Assembly (NCBI RefSeq): GCF_030580955.1
Contig: NZ_JAUQON010000010.1
Coordinates: 124,001 to 188,000, forward strand
DNA length: 64,000 nt
DNA from: Hymenobacter convexus
Lineage (GTDB): Bacteria; Bacteroidota; Bacteroidia; Cytophagales; Hymenobacteraceae
Direction: 5' to 3'
Positions 39,730 through 47,129 of this stretch are shown here, one piece after another. A program made the translations under genes and the position numbers. Within the stretch, counting starts at the first letter, position 1. The number at the start of each line of letters is the position of its first letter. The notes beneath the pieces were generated by a model. That model worked only from the letters and a program-made list of their open reading frames with translations, searched no databases and was not told the origin of the DNA.

Positions 39730-40107
39730 CTACAGCTCGCGCACGGCCAGTATCAGGCTGACCCAGCCGGCCAGGAAGAGCAGGCCGCCCAGCGGCGCCA
39801 CCGCGCCCAACTTGGTGATGCCCGTGAAGCAGATGCCGTAGAGCGAACCGCTGAACACCACAATGCCGCCCAGCCACAGCCAGCCGGTGGTGCCCAGGCC
39901 GCGCAGCTCGGGGCGGGCGGCCCAGAGCGCGCCCACGGCCAGCAGCGCCAGCACATGGAAAAACTGGTAGCGCACGGCCGTTTCGAAGGTGTCGAGGCGG
40001 CCGGCTTTCACCAGCGAGTCGTGCAGGGCGTGGGCCCCGAAGGCCCCGATGGCCACGCCCAGGCCGCCAAACACAGCGGCGAGTTGAAGCAGAAGTCGAG
40101 CAGTCAT
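39730..40107 (-). CDS. DUF423 membrane protein
   Basis: 125 residues from the ATG MTARLLLQLAAVFGG. The DUF423 signature LGVAIGAFGAHALHDSLV is followed by AVRYQFFHVLALLAVGAL, GGIVVFSGSLYGICFTGI and LGAVAPLGGLLFLAGWVSL: four transmembrane helices. The family (YgdD in E. coli) is conserved, with no firm function. The gene stands alone between a DUF1573 gene and the protease gene. Confidence 0.88.
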   Translation of the reverse strand: MTARLLLQLAAVFGGLGVAIGAFGAHALHDSLVKAGRLDTFETAVRYQFFHVLALLAVGALWAARPELRGLGTTGWLWLGGIVVFSGSLYGICFTGITKLGAVAPLGGLLFLAGWVSLILAVREL

Positions 40108-40169
40108 AAGCAGCAAAAAAAGTTAGCGGGAACGGCCGCGAAGGTACGGCCGCGGGCGCCAGCGGCAGC

Positions 40170-41435
40170 TCAGATTTGGCGCTTCAGGTGCATCGACACC
40201 GTGTGCAGGTCGCCATTGGGCCGGCGCAACACCATGAACACCAGTCGCCCATCCTCGGTGCGCAGCAGGCGGCTGAGCTGGGTAAGGGTGAAAACGTTGG
40301 CCGGCAAAAAATTGATGCTGACAACTTCCTCGTCGCGCTCCACGCCCGCGCGGTAGGCCGGCGAGTCGGGCACCACGCTCAGCACCAGGTAGCGGCGGTA
40401 GTCGGGGCCGGTGGCCAGCAGGTCGAGGCCGCACATGTCGTGCTCGAAGGGTTCGGACAGGCGCAGGTTGGGCCGCAGCAGCAGGCGCTCGTGCGGGTAG
40501 TCCACTATCAGCGAAAAGCGCTTGAGCAGCTCGTAGCCCACGTTGCCGTTGCGGGGCACATCCACGCGGCGGTACACGTCGGCCGCGTCGGGGAAGGAGG
40601 TCAGGACTGAGCGGAGCTTGTAGCGGCCCAGGTGCAGCGCCGCCACCCGGCCCAGGTAGCCGCGCACCGTGCCCGTGAGGCCCTGGCCCAGCTCGGCGGG
40701 CAGGCGGCGGGCGGGGCCCACCAGGCGCGGGTCGGAGTCGGTTTCGAGCGAGAGGGCGTGGCTGGCGCCCGTGTCGAGCACCAGCTTCAGGGTGAGGGTG
40801 AGCGAGTCGTTGAGCTGCACCGGGGCGTTGAAGTAGGCCTTGCCTTTTTCCAGCGAAATAGGCAGGCTTGACCAGCTCCGGCCCCGCGGCGCCTGAAAAG
40901 TGGCCGGGTCGGTGAGCACCATGAACGACTCCTCGGGCCGTAGCGCCACCACAAAGCTGCGAAACAGCTCCGACCCCAAAATGCCGTAGATGGGCACGCC
41001 CACGTAGCCCGACAGGTTGAGCGCGTCCTTCTCCAGCACCAGCGGGCTGAGATTTTTCGCTTCCACGCCGCCCAGCGAGAAGCGCACGCCGCTGGTTTGG
41101 TAGGCCAGCAGGCCGGTGTCGGTGCCGCCCGCGCCCACCACCCGAAACCGCTCGCCGTGGTGCAGGTTCAGCGAGTCGGCCAGGGCCGTGGAGGTGATGA
41201 TGGAGGTGCTGACGCCGGTATCGAGCAAAAAATTAAAGGGCCCGTAGCCATTCAGCATGCAGCTGACCACCACCAGGTTGCGCTGCATCTGTATCGGCAC
41301 CCGGGCACGGTGGCGCCGGGCGTTGCTAAATCCGAACGGTGCCCCGGCCGGCGCCACCTGTGCGCGCGCTGCCTGGTGCATTTCCCCGCCCCAGGACAGG
41401 AAAATGGCCAACCAGACAAAGCGCGGAAGGAACAT
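40170..41435 (-). CDS. Retropepsin-like aspartic protease with C-terminal PDZ domain
   Basis: 421 residues from the ATG MFLPRFVWLAIFLSWGG; a signal peptide ends near ARA. Two aspartyl motifs are present in one chain, FLLDTGVSTSI (D72) and LVLDTGASHAL (D221), each with a following hydrophobic-GG/GSE pattern (YGILGSEL for the first), so the two lobes are an internal duplication and the enzyme may be active as a monomer. The last 80 residues (SVVPDSPAYRAGVERDEEVVSIN) form a PDZ domain. It probably acts in the periplasm on envelope proteins. Confidence 0.85.
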   Translation of the reverse strand: MFLPRFVWLAIFLSWGGEMHQAARAQVAPAGAPFGFSNARRHRARVPIQMQRNLVVVSCMLNGYGPFNFLLDTGVSTSIITSTALADSLNLHHGERFRVVGAGGTDTGLLAYQTSGVRFSLGGVEAKNLSPLVLEKDALNLSGYVGVPIYGILGSELFRSFVVALRPEESFMVLTDPATFQAPRGRSWSSLPISLEKGKAYFNAPVQLNDSLTLTLKLVLDTGASHALSLETDSDPRLVGPARRLPAELGQGLTGTVRGYLGRVAALHLGRYKLRSVLTSFPDAADVYRRVDVPRNGNVGYELLKRFSLIVDYPHERLLLRPNLRLSEPFEHDMCGLDLLATGPDYRRYLVLSVVPDSPAYRAGVERDEEVVSINFLPANVFTLTQLSRLLRTEDGRLVFMVLRRPNGDLHTVSMHLKRQI

Positions 41436-41502
41436 TGTGCAGAAAGCGTGAGTGGGGCGGTAAATTAAGCGAATTAGCCGCGCCTTTTGCATTCACCCGG
41501 CT

Positions 41503-42573
41503 TCAGGCCGGTAGTTCCCAGGTTCCCAGCGGGTCGTAGCGCAGGGCGCCACCGCCAATGTGCAGCGGCGCCGCCACGTTGTTATGGTAAAGCTGGCCCG
41601 TGCCCAGGCCCTGCGCGAAGGCCTGCACGTCGTACTCGCCCGTGAGTTGGGCCACGGCGTTGAGGCCCACGTTCGATTCCAGGGCCGAGGTAATCCACCA
41701 GCCGATGCCGCGCGCCTCGGCCAGCGCAATCCAGCGGCGGGTGGCGGCGTGCCCGCCCAGCAGCGTGGGCTTGAGCACGATGTAGGCGGGCCGGATTTCG
41801 TCGAGCAGCGCGGCTTGCCGGGCCGGCTCGCTCACCCCAATCAGCTCCTCGTCGAGGGCAATGGGCAGGGGCGAGGTGCGGCACAGCGCCGCCAGGGCGG
41901 CGGGCTGGCCGGCGGCAATGGGCTGCTCGATGGAATGAATGGCAAACTCGGCCAGTTGCGCCAGCCGGGCCGGCGCGTCGGCCGGGGCGAAGGCGCCGTT
42001 GGCATCCACGCGCAGCACAAGGCGCTCGGGGCCGGCCACGGCCCGGATTTCGGTCAGCAGCTCCAATTCGGTATTGAAATCAAGGCTGCCGATTTTCAGC
42101 TTCAGGCACGAATACCCGGCCGCCAGCTTTTGCCGAATCTGCTCGCGCATAAAAGGCGCGTCGCCCATCCACACCAGCCCGTTGATGGGCAGCGCAGCTG
42201 TGCCTTGGCTGAATGCATTGGCGTAGAGCTGGCGTCGGCCGCCGCGAGCCAGGTCCAGGGCCGCGGTTTCGAGGGCGAAGGTGAGCGACGGCAGGCCCGG
42301 ACCCACGAATGCCGGCGCATCGGCCGCCGCGAAGGTGGCCAGTGCTCCGGCATTGAACCGCTCGCAAAGCTGGGCAACGGCCGCCTCGAAATCGGGGCCG
42401 TAATCGGGGCTGAGGCCGGCCAGGGGGGCAGCCTCGCCCAGCCCCACGAGGTGGGGCGCAGTGTCGTTGGAGAGGTGCAGGTACCAGGCCACGTGCTCGG
42501 CCAGGGCCCCGCGCGAGGTGCGGGCCGGAAAGTTGAAGCGCAGCACGCGCTGCGAATAGCGAAGACGAAGCAT
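41503..42573 (-). CDS. menC: o-Succinylbenzoate synthase (enolase superfamily)
   Basis: 356 residues of the muconate-lactonizing subgroup of enolases. Catalytic lysine pair KLK (K158, K160), metal ligands D190 (RVDANGAF), E216 (SIEQPIA) and D241 (ALDEELIG), and K268 (IVLKPTLLGG). WWITSALESNVGLNAVAQL completes the barrel. This order fits MenC, which dehydrates SHCHC to o-succinylbenzoate in menaquinone synthesis, though dipeptide epimerases look similar. No other men gene is nearby. A CATCTTTG element four bases before the ATG suggests a leaderless mRNA. Confidence 0.85.
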   Translation of the reverse strand: MLRLRYSQRVLRFNFPARTSRGALAEHVAWYLHLSNDTAPHLVGLGEAAPLAGLSPDYGPDFEAAVAQLCERFNAGALATFAAADAPAFVGPGLPSLTFALETAALDLARGGRRQLYANAFSQGTAALPINGLVWMGDAPFMREQIRQKLAAGYSCLKLKIGSLDFNTELELLTEIRAVAGPERLVLRVDANGAFAPADAPARLAQLAEFAIHSIEQPIAAGQPAALAALCRTSPLPIALDEELIGVSEPARQAALLDEIRPAYIVLKPTLLGGHAATRRWIALAEARGIGWWITSALESNVGLNAVAQLTGEYDVQAFAQGLGTGQLYHNNVAAPLHIGGGALRYDPLGTWELPA

Positions 42574-42577
42574 GCCG

Positions 42578-42585
42578 CAAAGATG
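42578..42585 (-). promoter_or_regulatory. -7-like element (CATCTTTG) four bases before an ATG
   Basis: Same architecture as at 32208-32215: CATCTTTG, four bases (CGGC), ATG of menC. Confidence 0.45.
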
Positions 42586-42620
42586 CGCGGCCTGCTCTGT
42601 CTTCGCTTCGCGGGCAGGCT

Positions 42621-42884
42621 TTACTTGCTGCTGTTGGTCGTCTTGCCACGGCGGCTCACCAGGCCACCTTTGCGGCCGGCGTCGCGGGCTTCTTCGGCCG
42701 AAAAACGGTGGCCCCGGCCGCTAGCGTGCGAGGCTTTGCCGCCCTCACTGGCTATACGGCGCTGGGTCTCCGGGCTCATGGCGGCGAAGCCGCGGCGGCT
42801 CTTGGTGCCCACGCGGTTAGCGGGGCGGGTGGCGGCTTTGGCGGCGGTAGCAGCCGCAGTGGATGCGATGGATGAAGTTGCCAT
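42621..42884 (-). CDS. Stress-induced KGG-domain protein
   Basis: 87 residues, very basic. After an A/T-rich disordered start comes the KGG unit FAAMSPETQRRIASEGGKAS and a second unit FSAEEARDAGRKGGLVSRRG, the duplicated motif of Con-10/YciG-type stress proteins. These are disordered, accumulate in stationary phase or dehydration and probably bind nucleic acid. It shares a gap with egtB, reading the other way. Confidence 0.85.
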   Translation of the reverse strand: MATSSIASTAAATAAKAATRPANRVGTKSRRGFAAMSPETQRRIASEGGKASHASGRGHRFSAEEARDAGRKGGLVSRRGKTTNSSK

Positions 42885-43046
42885 GGTGCTATTGGAAAGG
42901 GGTTAAATGATATGCAATGGTAAGGGTTGCAGGCTGTAGTCGTACCCTAATTTGGCCGTTATGTTGTGATTAGTAAGGATTTTAGGCATAAATACCACTT
43001 TGTACGGAGGAGCTTCTACGTACTTATTGTCGGGTTTTGCGTGATT

Positions 43047-43145
43047 ATGGGATTTCTGAGCAAAATCTGTAGCTTGTTGGTAGCTATTGCGGGATATTCG
43101 GGCGGGGCCGTAACCTCGGGCGTGCTAATCCGGTTAGTGCTCTGA
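43047..43145 (+). CDS. Possible 32-residue hydrophobic peptide
   Basis: ATG at 43047, TGA at 43143-43145, directly followed by an in-line ATG at 43146. The peptide MGFLSKICSLLVAIAGYSGG and its remainder form one transmembrane helix. The 294-bp gap around it (42885-43178) is AT-rich and has no other gene. The case rests only on the hydrophobic run and position, so it may be chance. Confidence 0.2.
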   Translation: MGFLSKICSLLVAIAGYSGGAVTSGVLIRLVL

Positions 43146-43178
43146 ATGGCCTTGGTGGCCATTGTTCGTGCTGCTACT

Positions 43179-44501
43179 ATGTCCCAAGCTTCTGCTTCCC
43201 TGGCTGCGCCCCGCGCGGCCGTCTTGCCCTGGCCGGCCCGCTACCTTGCCGTGCGCGCCCAGAGCCAAGCCCTGTGCGCCCCGCTGCTGCCTGAGGACAC
43301 TGTGGTGCAGCCTGTCATCGACGTGAGCCCGCCCAAGTGGCACCTGGCCCACACCACCTGGTTCTGGGAAACCTTCCTGCTGAAAGAATACGCGCCCGGC
43401 TACCCGCTTTTCCACCCGGAATACGCCTTTCTGTTCAACTCCTACTACAATTCGCTGGGTTCGCGCGTGAACCGGGCCGACCGCGGCACGCTCTCGCGCC
43501 CGCCCCTGGCCGACGTGCTGGCCTACCGCGCCCACGTAGATGAGGCCATGACTACCCTGCTCGCCCACGACGACCTGCCGCCCGCCGTGTACGAGCTGGT
43601 GGAGCTGGGCCTGCAGCACGAGCAGCAGCACCAGGAACTGCTGGCCACCGACATCAAATACATCCTCAGCACTAGCCCGCTGGCTCCGGCTTATCTGAAA
43701 GAAGCAGAACTTGATTCGGCAGACAGTTCCGGTTCAACTCGTCATGCACCGGAAGCCTCCTGGCTGCCCGTGCCGGGTGGAATTTACACAATTGGCTTTC
43801 AGGAAGAAGGGTTTTGCTTCGATAATGAGCTGGCGGCGCATGATGTGCTGGTGGCCCCGTTTGAACTGCAGAACCGGCTCGTGACCAATGCCGACTACTT
43901 GGCCTTCATCGAGGCCGGCGGCTACCGTGATTTCCGCTACTGGATGGGCGAGGGCTGGGACCTGGCCCAGGCCGAAGGCTGGGAAGCGCCGCTGTACTGG
44001 ACGCGGCGCGACGGCGCCTGGTACCGCTTCACGCACCACGGCCTGCAGCCGGTGGCACTGGCGGCACCCGTCACGCACATCAGCTTTTACGAGGCCGATG
44101 CCTACGCCAACTGGGCCGGCGCCCGCCTGCCCACCGAGGCCGAATGGGAAACCGCCGCCCGTCACTTCGGCGCCACGCCCGACGGCGGCACCTGGCTGGA
44201 AAGCCAGCGCTTCGACCCCCAGCCGCTGCCCGCCGACGCCGACCCCACGCAGTGCCACCAGCTGCTGGGCGACTGCTGGGAGTGGACCTATTCGGCCTAC
44301 CACGCCTACCCCGGCTACGCTCGCGCCGCCGGGGCGCTGGGCGAGTACAACGGTAAGTTCATGGTGAACCAGCTGGTGCTGCGCGGCGGCTCCTGCGCCA
44401 CGCCCGAAAGCCACATCCGCGTGAGCTACCGCAACTTTTTCCACGCCGACAAGCGCTGGCAGTTCACCGGCATCCGGCTGGCGCGGTCGGGGCAGGCGTA
44501 G
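43179..44501 (+). CDS. egtB: Ergothioneine biosynthesis EgtB-type sulfoxide synthase
   Basis: 440 residues from the ATG MSQASASLAAPRAAV; an ATG 11 codons earlier (43146) is possible. The N-terminal DinB-like helical bundle gives the iron ligands: H58 in HLAHTTWFWE and H147/H151 in LQHEQQHQELL. The second half is an FGE-sulfatase-like domain (VPGGIYTIGFQEE, RLPTEAEWETAARH, GNV/GDCWEWTYSAYH, RGGSCATPESHIR, NFFHADKRWQFTGIRLAR). EgtB joins the trimethylhistidine and a thiol donor with O2. EgtD follows 82 bases later. OvoA, its relative in ovothiol synthesis, has a longer C-terminal methyltransferase, which is absent here. Confidence 0.9.
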   Translation: MSQASASLAAPRAAVLPWPARYLAVRAQSQALCAPLLPEDTVVQPVIDVSPPKWHLAHTTWFWETFLLKEYAPGYPLFHPEYAFLFNSYYNSLGSRVNRADRGTLSRPPLADVLAYRAHVDEAMTTLLAHDDLPPAVYELVELGLQHEQQHQELLATDIKYILSTSPLAPAYLKEAELDSADSSGSTRHAPEASWLPVPGGIYTIGFQEEGFCFDNELAAHDVLVAPFELQNRLVTNADYLAFIEAGGYRDFRYWMGEGWDLAQAEGWEAPLYWTRRDGAWYRFTHHGLQPVALAAPVTHISFYEADAYANWAGARLPTEAEWETAARHFGATPDGGTWLESQRFDPQPLPADADPTQCHQLLGDCWEWTYSAYHAYPGYARAAGALGEYNGKFMVNQLVLRGGSCATPESHIRVSYRNFFHADKRWQFTGIRLARSGQA

Positions 44502-44518
44502 TTATAAATAAGTAAATA

Positions 44519-44553
44519 GCCCGTCATGCTTCGCTGCGCTCTGCATGACGGGC
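44519..44553. repeat. Compact hairpin element (mini form)
   Basis: GCCCGTCATGC / GCATGACGGGC around 13 bases (TTCGCTGCGCTCT), between egtB and egtD; it resembles the tips of the palindromic family and may weaken read-through between them. Confidence 0.75.
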
Positions 44554-44583
44554 TCCGCAACCCGAATTTCTTCCCTTTCCCGC

Positions 44584-45564
44584 ATGCCCCAATCTTCTGT
44601 TTCGAACCCCGCCACAACCGAGCTGGCGCAGCACGTGGCCGAGGGCCTGCGCAAAACGCCCAAGGCGCTGTCGTCGATGTATTTCTATGACGACGCGGGC
44701 AGCCGGCTGTTCCAGCAAATCATGGATTTGCCGGAGTATTACCCCACGCGGGCCGAGTTTGCTATCTTTCGGGAACACGGCGCGGCGCTGGCGGCGGCGC
44801 TGAGCCCGGCGGGCAGCGCGGGCTTTTCGCTGGTGGAGCTGGGCGCGGGCGACGGCGCCAAAACCAAGCTGCTGCTGCGCGAGCTCCTGCGCACCGAAAC
44901 CGACTTTACCTACGCGCCGGTGGATATTTCGGCCGGCGCCATGACGGGCCTGGTGGACATGCTGCGCCAGGAGCTGCCCGCCCTGCGCGTGGCGCCGGTG
45001 GTGGAAGCTTACGCCACGGCCCTCACGCAGTTGCGCACTTGGCCGGGCAGCAAGGCCGTGCTGTTTCTGGGCTCCAATATTGGCAATTTCGGGCCGGCCG
45101 AGCGGCTTGATTTCCTGCGCCAGCTGGCTGCCCCACTGGGCCCGGCCGACCGCCTGCTCATCGGCTTCGACCTGCAGAAGGACCCGCGCCGCATCCGGGC
45201 CGCCTACGACGACGCGCAGGGCATCACGGCCGCCTTCAACCTGAACCTGCTTACCCGCCTCAACCGCGAACTGGGCGCCGATTTCGACCTGGCCCACTGG
45301 CAGCACTACACCGACTATAGCCCCCTGAGCGGGGCCGTGCGCTCGTTTCTGGTGAGCACCCGCGCCCAGGCGGTACACATCGCGGCGCTGGAAGAAACCG
45401 TCGATTTTGCCGCCTGGGAAGTCATTCACACCGAAAATTCCTTCAAATTCACCCTGCCTCAAATTGAAGCCCTGGCGGCCGAAGTGGGCTTGCGGGTGGT
45501 GCGGGTCTTCACCGATGCGGCCGGCGATTTTGCCGATGTGGTGCTGGCGGCCCGGAAAGAGTAG
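44584..45564 (+). CDS. egtD: L-histidine N(alpha)-methyltransferase EgtD
   Basis: 326 residues from the ATG MPQSSVSNPATTEL; 13 upstream codons fall in the hairpin. The EgtD landmarks are YFYDDAGSRLFQQIMDLPEYYPTRAE, SLVELGAGDGAKTKLLL (SAM motif I), VDISAGAM, FLGSNIGNFGPAERL and LLIGFDLQKDP. It trimethylates histidine to hercynine with three SAM, the substrate of EgtB. Together the two genes give the short (two-gene) ergothioneine pathway; a beta-lyase (EgtE-like) is not visible here, but the PLP aminotransferase downstream could be checked. Confidence 0.93.
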   Translation: MPQSSVSNPATTELAQHVAEGLRKTPKALSSMYFYDDAGSRLFQQIMDLPEYYPTRAEFAIFREHGAALAAALSPAGSAGFSLVELGAGDGAKTKLLLRELLRTETDFTYAPVDISAGAMTGLVDMLRQELPALRVAPVVEAYATALTQLRTWPGSKAVLFLGSNIGNFGPAERLDFLRQLAAPLGPADRLLIGFDLQKDPRRIRAAYDDAQGITAAFNLNLLTRLNRELGADFDLAHWQHYTDYSPLSGAVRSFLVSTRAQAVHIAALEETVDFAAWEVIHTENSFKFTLPQIEALAAEVGLRVVRVFTDAAGDFADVVLAARKE

Positions 45565-45575
45565 GAGCGAAGGGT

Positions 45576-45705
45576 TAAGATGTCTGTCATTCTGAGCGCA
45601 GCGAAGGACCTTCTCACAGAGGAACGACTGGCAGTAAATAATTTTATAAACGCTCTAACTAACGTGAGAAGGTCCTTCGCTGCGCTCAGGATGACAGACA
45701 TCTTA
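45576..45705. repeat. Palindromic intergenic element, type E (copy 1)
   Basis: Outer arms TAAGATGTCTGTCAT and inner modules CTGAGCGCAGCGAAGGACCT plus TCTCAC, mirrored on the right with one mismatch (ATT / GGA). 130 bp. The inner AAGGACCTTCTCAC module is shared with the composite element at 29699. Confidence 0.88.
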
Positions 45706-45734
45706 CCCCTTCACTCCTAAGCTTAACTCCAACA

Positions 45735-46853
45735 ATGACTCCCATCACCCTGGCCTCCGGCTACGGAAATTTCGCAGTGCCCGAAGTGGCGTTAGCCGCT
45801 GCCGCCCAGGCGCTGGCCACTGCCCGCCAGCGCAATGCACCGCTACCCGTGAGCCCCGCCGCCGGCCTGCCCGAGCTGCGCGAGGCTCTGGCCCAACGCT
45901 ACCGCCAGCGCGGCGCCGCCAGCACCAGCGCCGACCAGGTGGTAGTAACCAACGGGGCCAAAACCGGTCTTTTTGCTTTGCTCAGCGAAATGCTGGCGCC
46001 CGGCGATGAGGTGCTGCTGCCCACGCCCAACTGGTTCGGGTTTTTCGAGCTGGTGCGGCGGGCCGGCGGGGTGCTGCGCCCCCTGCCGCTGGCCGCGGCC
46101 GACAACTACGCCCTCACGCCCGAAGCCCTGCGGGCGGCCCTCACGCCGGCCACCCGGCTGCTCCTCATCAGCAACCCCAACAACCCTACCGGGCGGGTGT
46201 ATTCGCGGGCCGAATGGGCGGACCTACTGGCCGTGACGGCTGACTTCCCGCAACTCTGGGTGCTCAGCGACGAGATTTACGAGGGCATCAGCTTCGGGCC
46301 GGCGCCGGTGCCCACCCTGCTGGCCCTGCCCGACTCCGGGCAGCAGCACGTGGTGGTGAGTGGCTTTTCGAAATCGCTGGCCCTGGCGGGCTGGGGCGTG
46401 GGCTGCCTGGTAGCGCCGCTGGCCCTGGCCCAGGCGGTAGCCGCCCGGCTGTTTGCCACCGGCGTGGCCGTGTCGGTGCCGGCCCAGCTGGCCGCGCTGG
46501 CCGCCACCCGCCACGCCGATGCCATCAGTGCCGGGCTGCGCGCGCAGCTGGCGCCCAATCGGGCGCGGCTGCTGGCAGCGTTGGCCGCCCTACCGGGCGC
46601 ACCCGCCACCACCGAGCCCGAAGGCACTTACTACGTATTCGCTGATTTTACCCGCTTTCTTGCCCCCGAATTGCCGGCTGCTGAAGCTTCGGCGCAGCTG
46701 GTGCAGCGGCTGGCCGCCGCCGGGGTGGAAGTGGTGGATGGGAGCACCTGCGGCGCGCCCGGCTTCGTCCGGCTGTCGTATGCGGTGGAGGAAGCGGCTC
46801 TGCGCGAGGCGCTGGCGCGGCTACGGAAGCTGTTGGTAGTGGCATCGGCTTAG
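45735..46853 (+). CDS. Class I/II PLP-dependent aminotransferase
   Basis: 372 residues. SNPNNPTG (147-154) and the Schiff-base lysine K213 in SGFSKSLALAGWGVG are plain, D179 in LSDEIYE contacts the PLP ring nitrogen, and the C-terminal arginine of FVRLSYAVEE binds the substrate carboxylate. The closest pattern is aspartate/aromatic-type aminotransferases; the substrate cannot be fixed. It lies 170 bases after egtD, with a palindromic element between, so linkage with ergothioneine synthesis is only a possibility. Confidence 0.85.
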   Translation: MTPITLASGYGNFAVPEVALAAAAQALATARQRNAPLPVSPAAGLPELREALAQRYRQRGAASTSADQVVVTNGAKTGLFALLSEMLAPGDEVLLPTPNWFGFFELVRRAGGVLRPLPLAAADNYALTPEALRAALTPATRLLLISNPNNPTGRVYSRAEWADLLAVTADFPQLWVLSDEIYEGISFGPAPVPTLLALPDSGQQHVVVSGFSKSLALAGWGVGCLVAPLALAQAVAARLFATGVAVSVPAQLAALAATRHADAISAGLRAQLAPNRARLLAALAALPGAPATTEPEGTYYVFADFTRFLAPELPAAEASAQLVQRLAAAGVEVVDGSTCGAPGFVRLSYAVEEAALREALARLRKLLVVASA

Positions 46854-46873
46854 TCTTTGGCCGCTGGCCTGAA

Positions 46874-46972
46874 TTTGTCTGTCATCCTGAGCGCAGCGAA
46901 GGACTTTCCCAAGGCAGAATAAACCGTTTCGGGCTGGTAAGGTCCTTCGCTGCGCTCAGGATGACAGACAAA
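46874..46972. repeat. Palindromic intergenic element, type E (copy 2)
   Basis: Arms TTTGTCTGTCATCCTGAGCG continuing CAGCGAAGGAC and the complement, with a short centre. It differs from copy 1 in the outer tip. Confidence 0.88.
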
Positions 46973-46981
46973 CCACCTGCA

Positions 46982-47107
46982 ACCGGTGCGAAACCGGTTC
47001 CGGGTGGTCCTGCACCACCCGGGACCGGTTCCGCACCACTCACGACCGGTCTGCAACCACTTGGCACCGGCTCCGCACCACTCGGAACCGGTGCGGAACC
47101 ACCGGCC
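46982..47107. repeat. 21-bp minisatellite (six registers)
   Basis: Units begin at 46982, 47003, 47024, 47045, 47066 and 47087; consensus near ACCGGTTCCGCACCACTCGGA with five of six starting ACCGG. It ends one base before the MATE -7 element TACCTTTG. Since 21 is a multiple of three, the frame upstream of MATE stays open through it, but the encoded seven-residue repeat is unlikely to be translated. Confidence 0.8.
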
Positions 47108-47108
47108 G

Positions 47109-47116
47109 TACCTTTG
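47109..47116 (+). promoter_or_regulatory. -7 element of the MATE promoter (TACCTTTG)
   Basis: Perfect TAnnTTTG; a GTG four bases downstream (47121) and the ATG at 47130 are both in the MATE frame. The -33 region falls in the minisatellite and has no TTG. Confidence 0.55.
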
Positions 47117-47129
47117 CGGGGTGATTTTT

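Noticed and set aside
46982..47107. CRISPR-like array
   Set aside because: The 21-bp units are contiguous, without spacers, and no cas gene is near; it is a minisatellite.
46986..47129. N-terminal extension of the MATE transporter through the minisatellite
   Set aside because: It would give a histidine/proline repeat before the first helix, and the promoter -7 element lies inside it.
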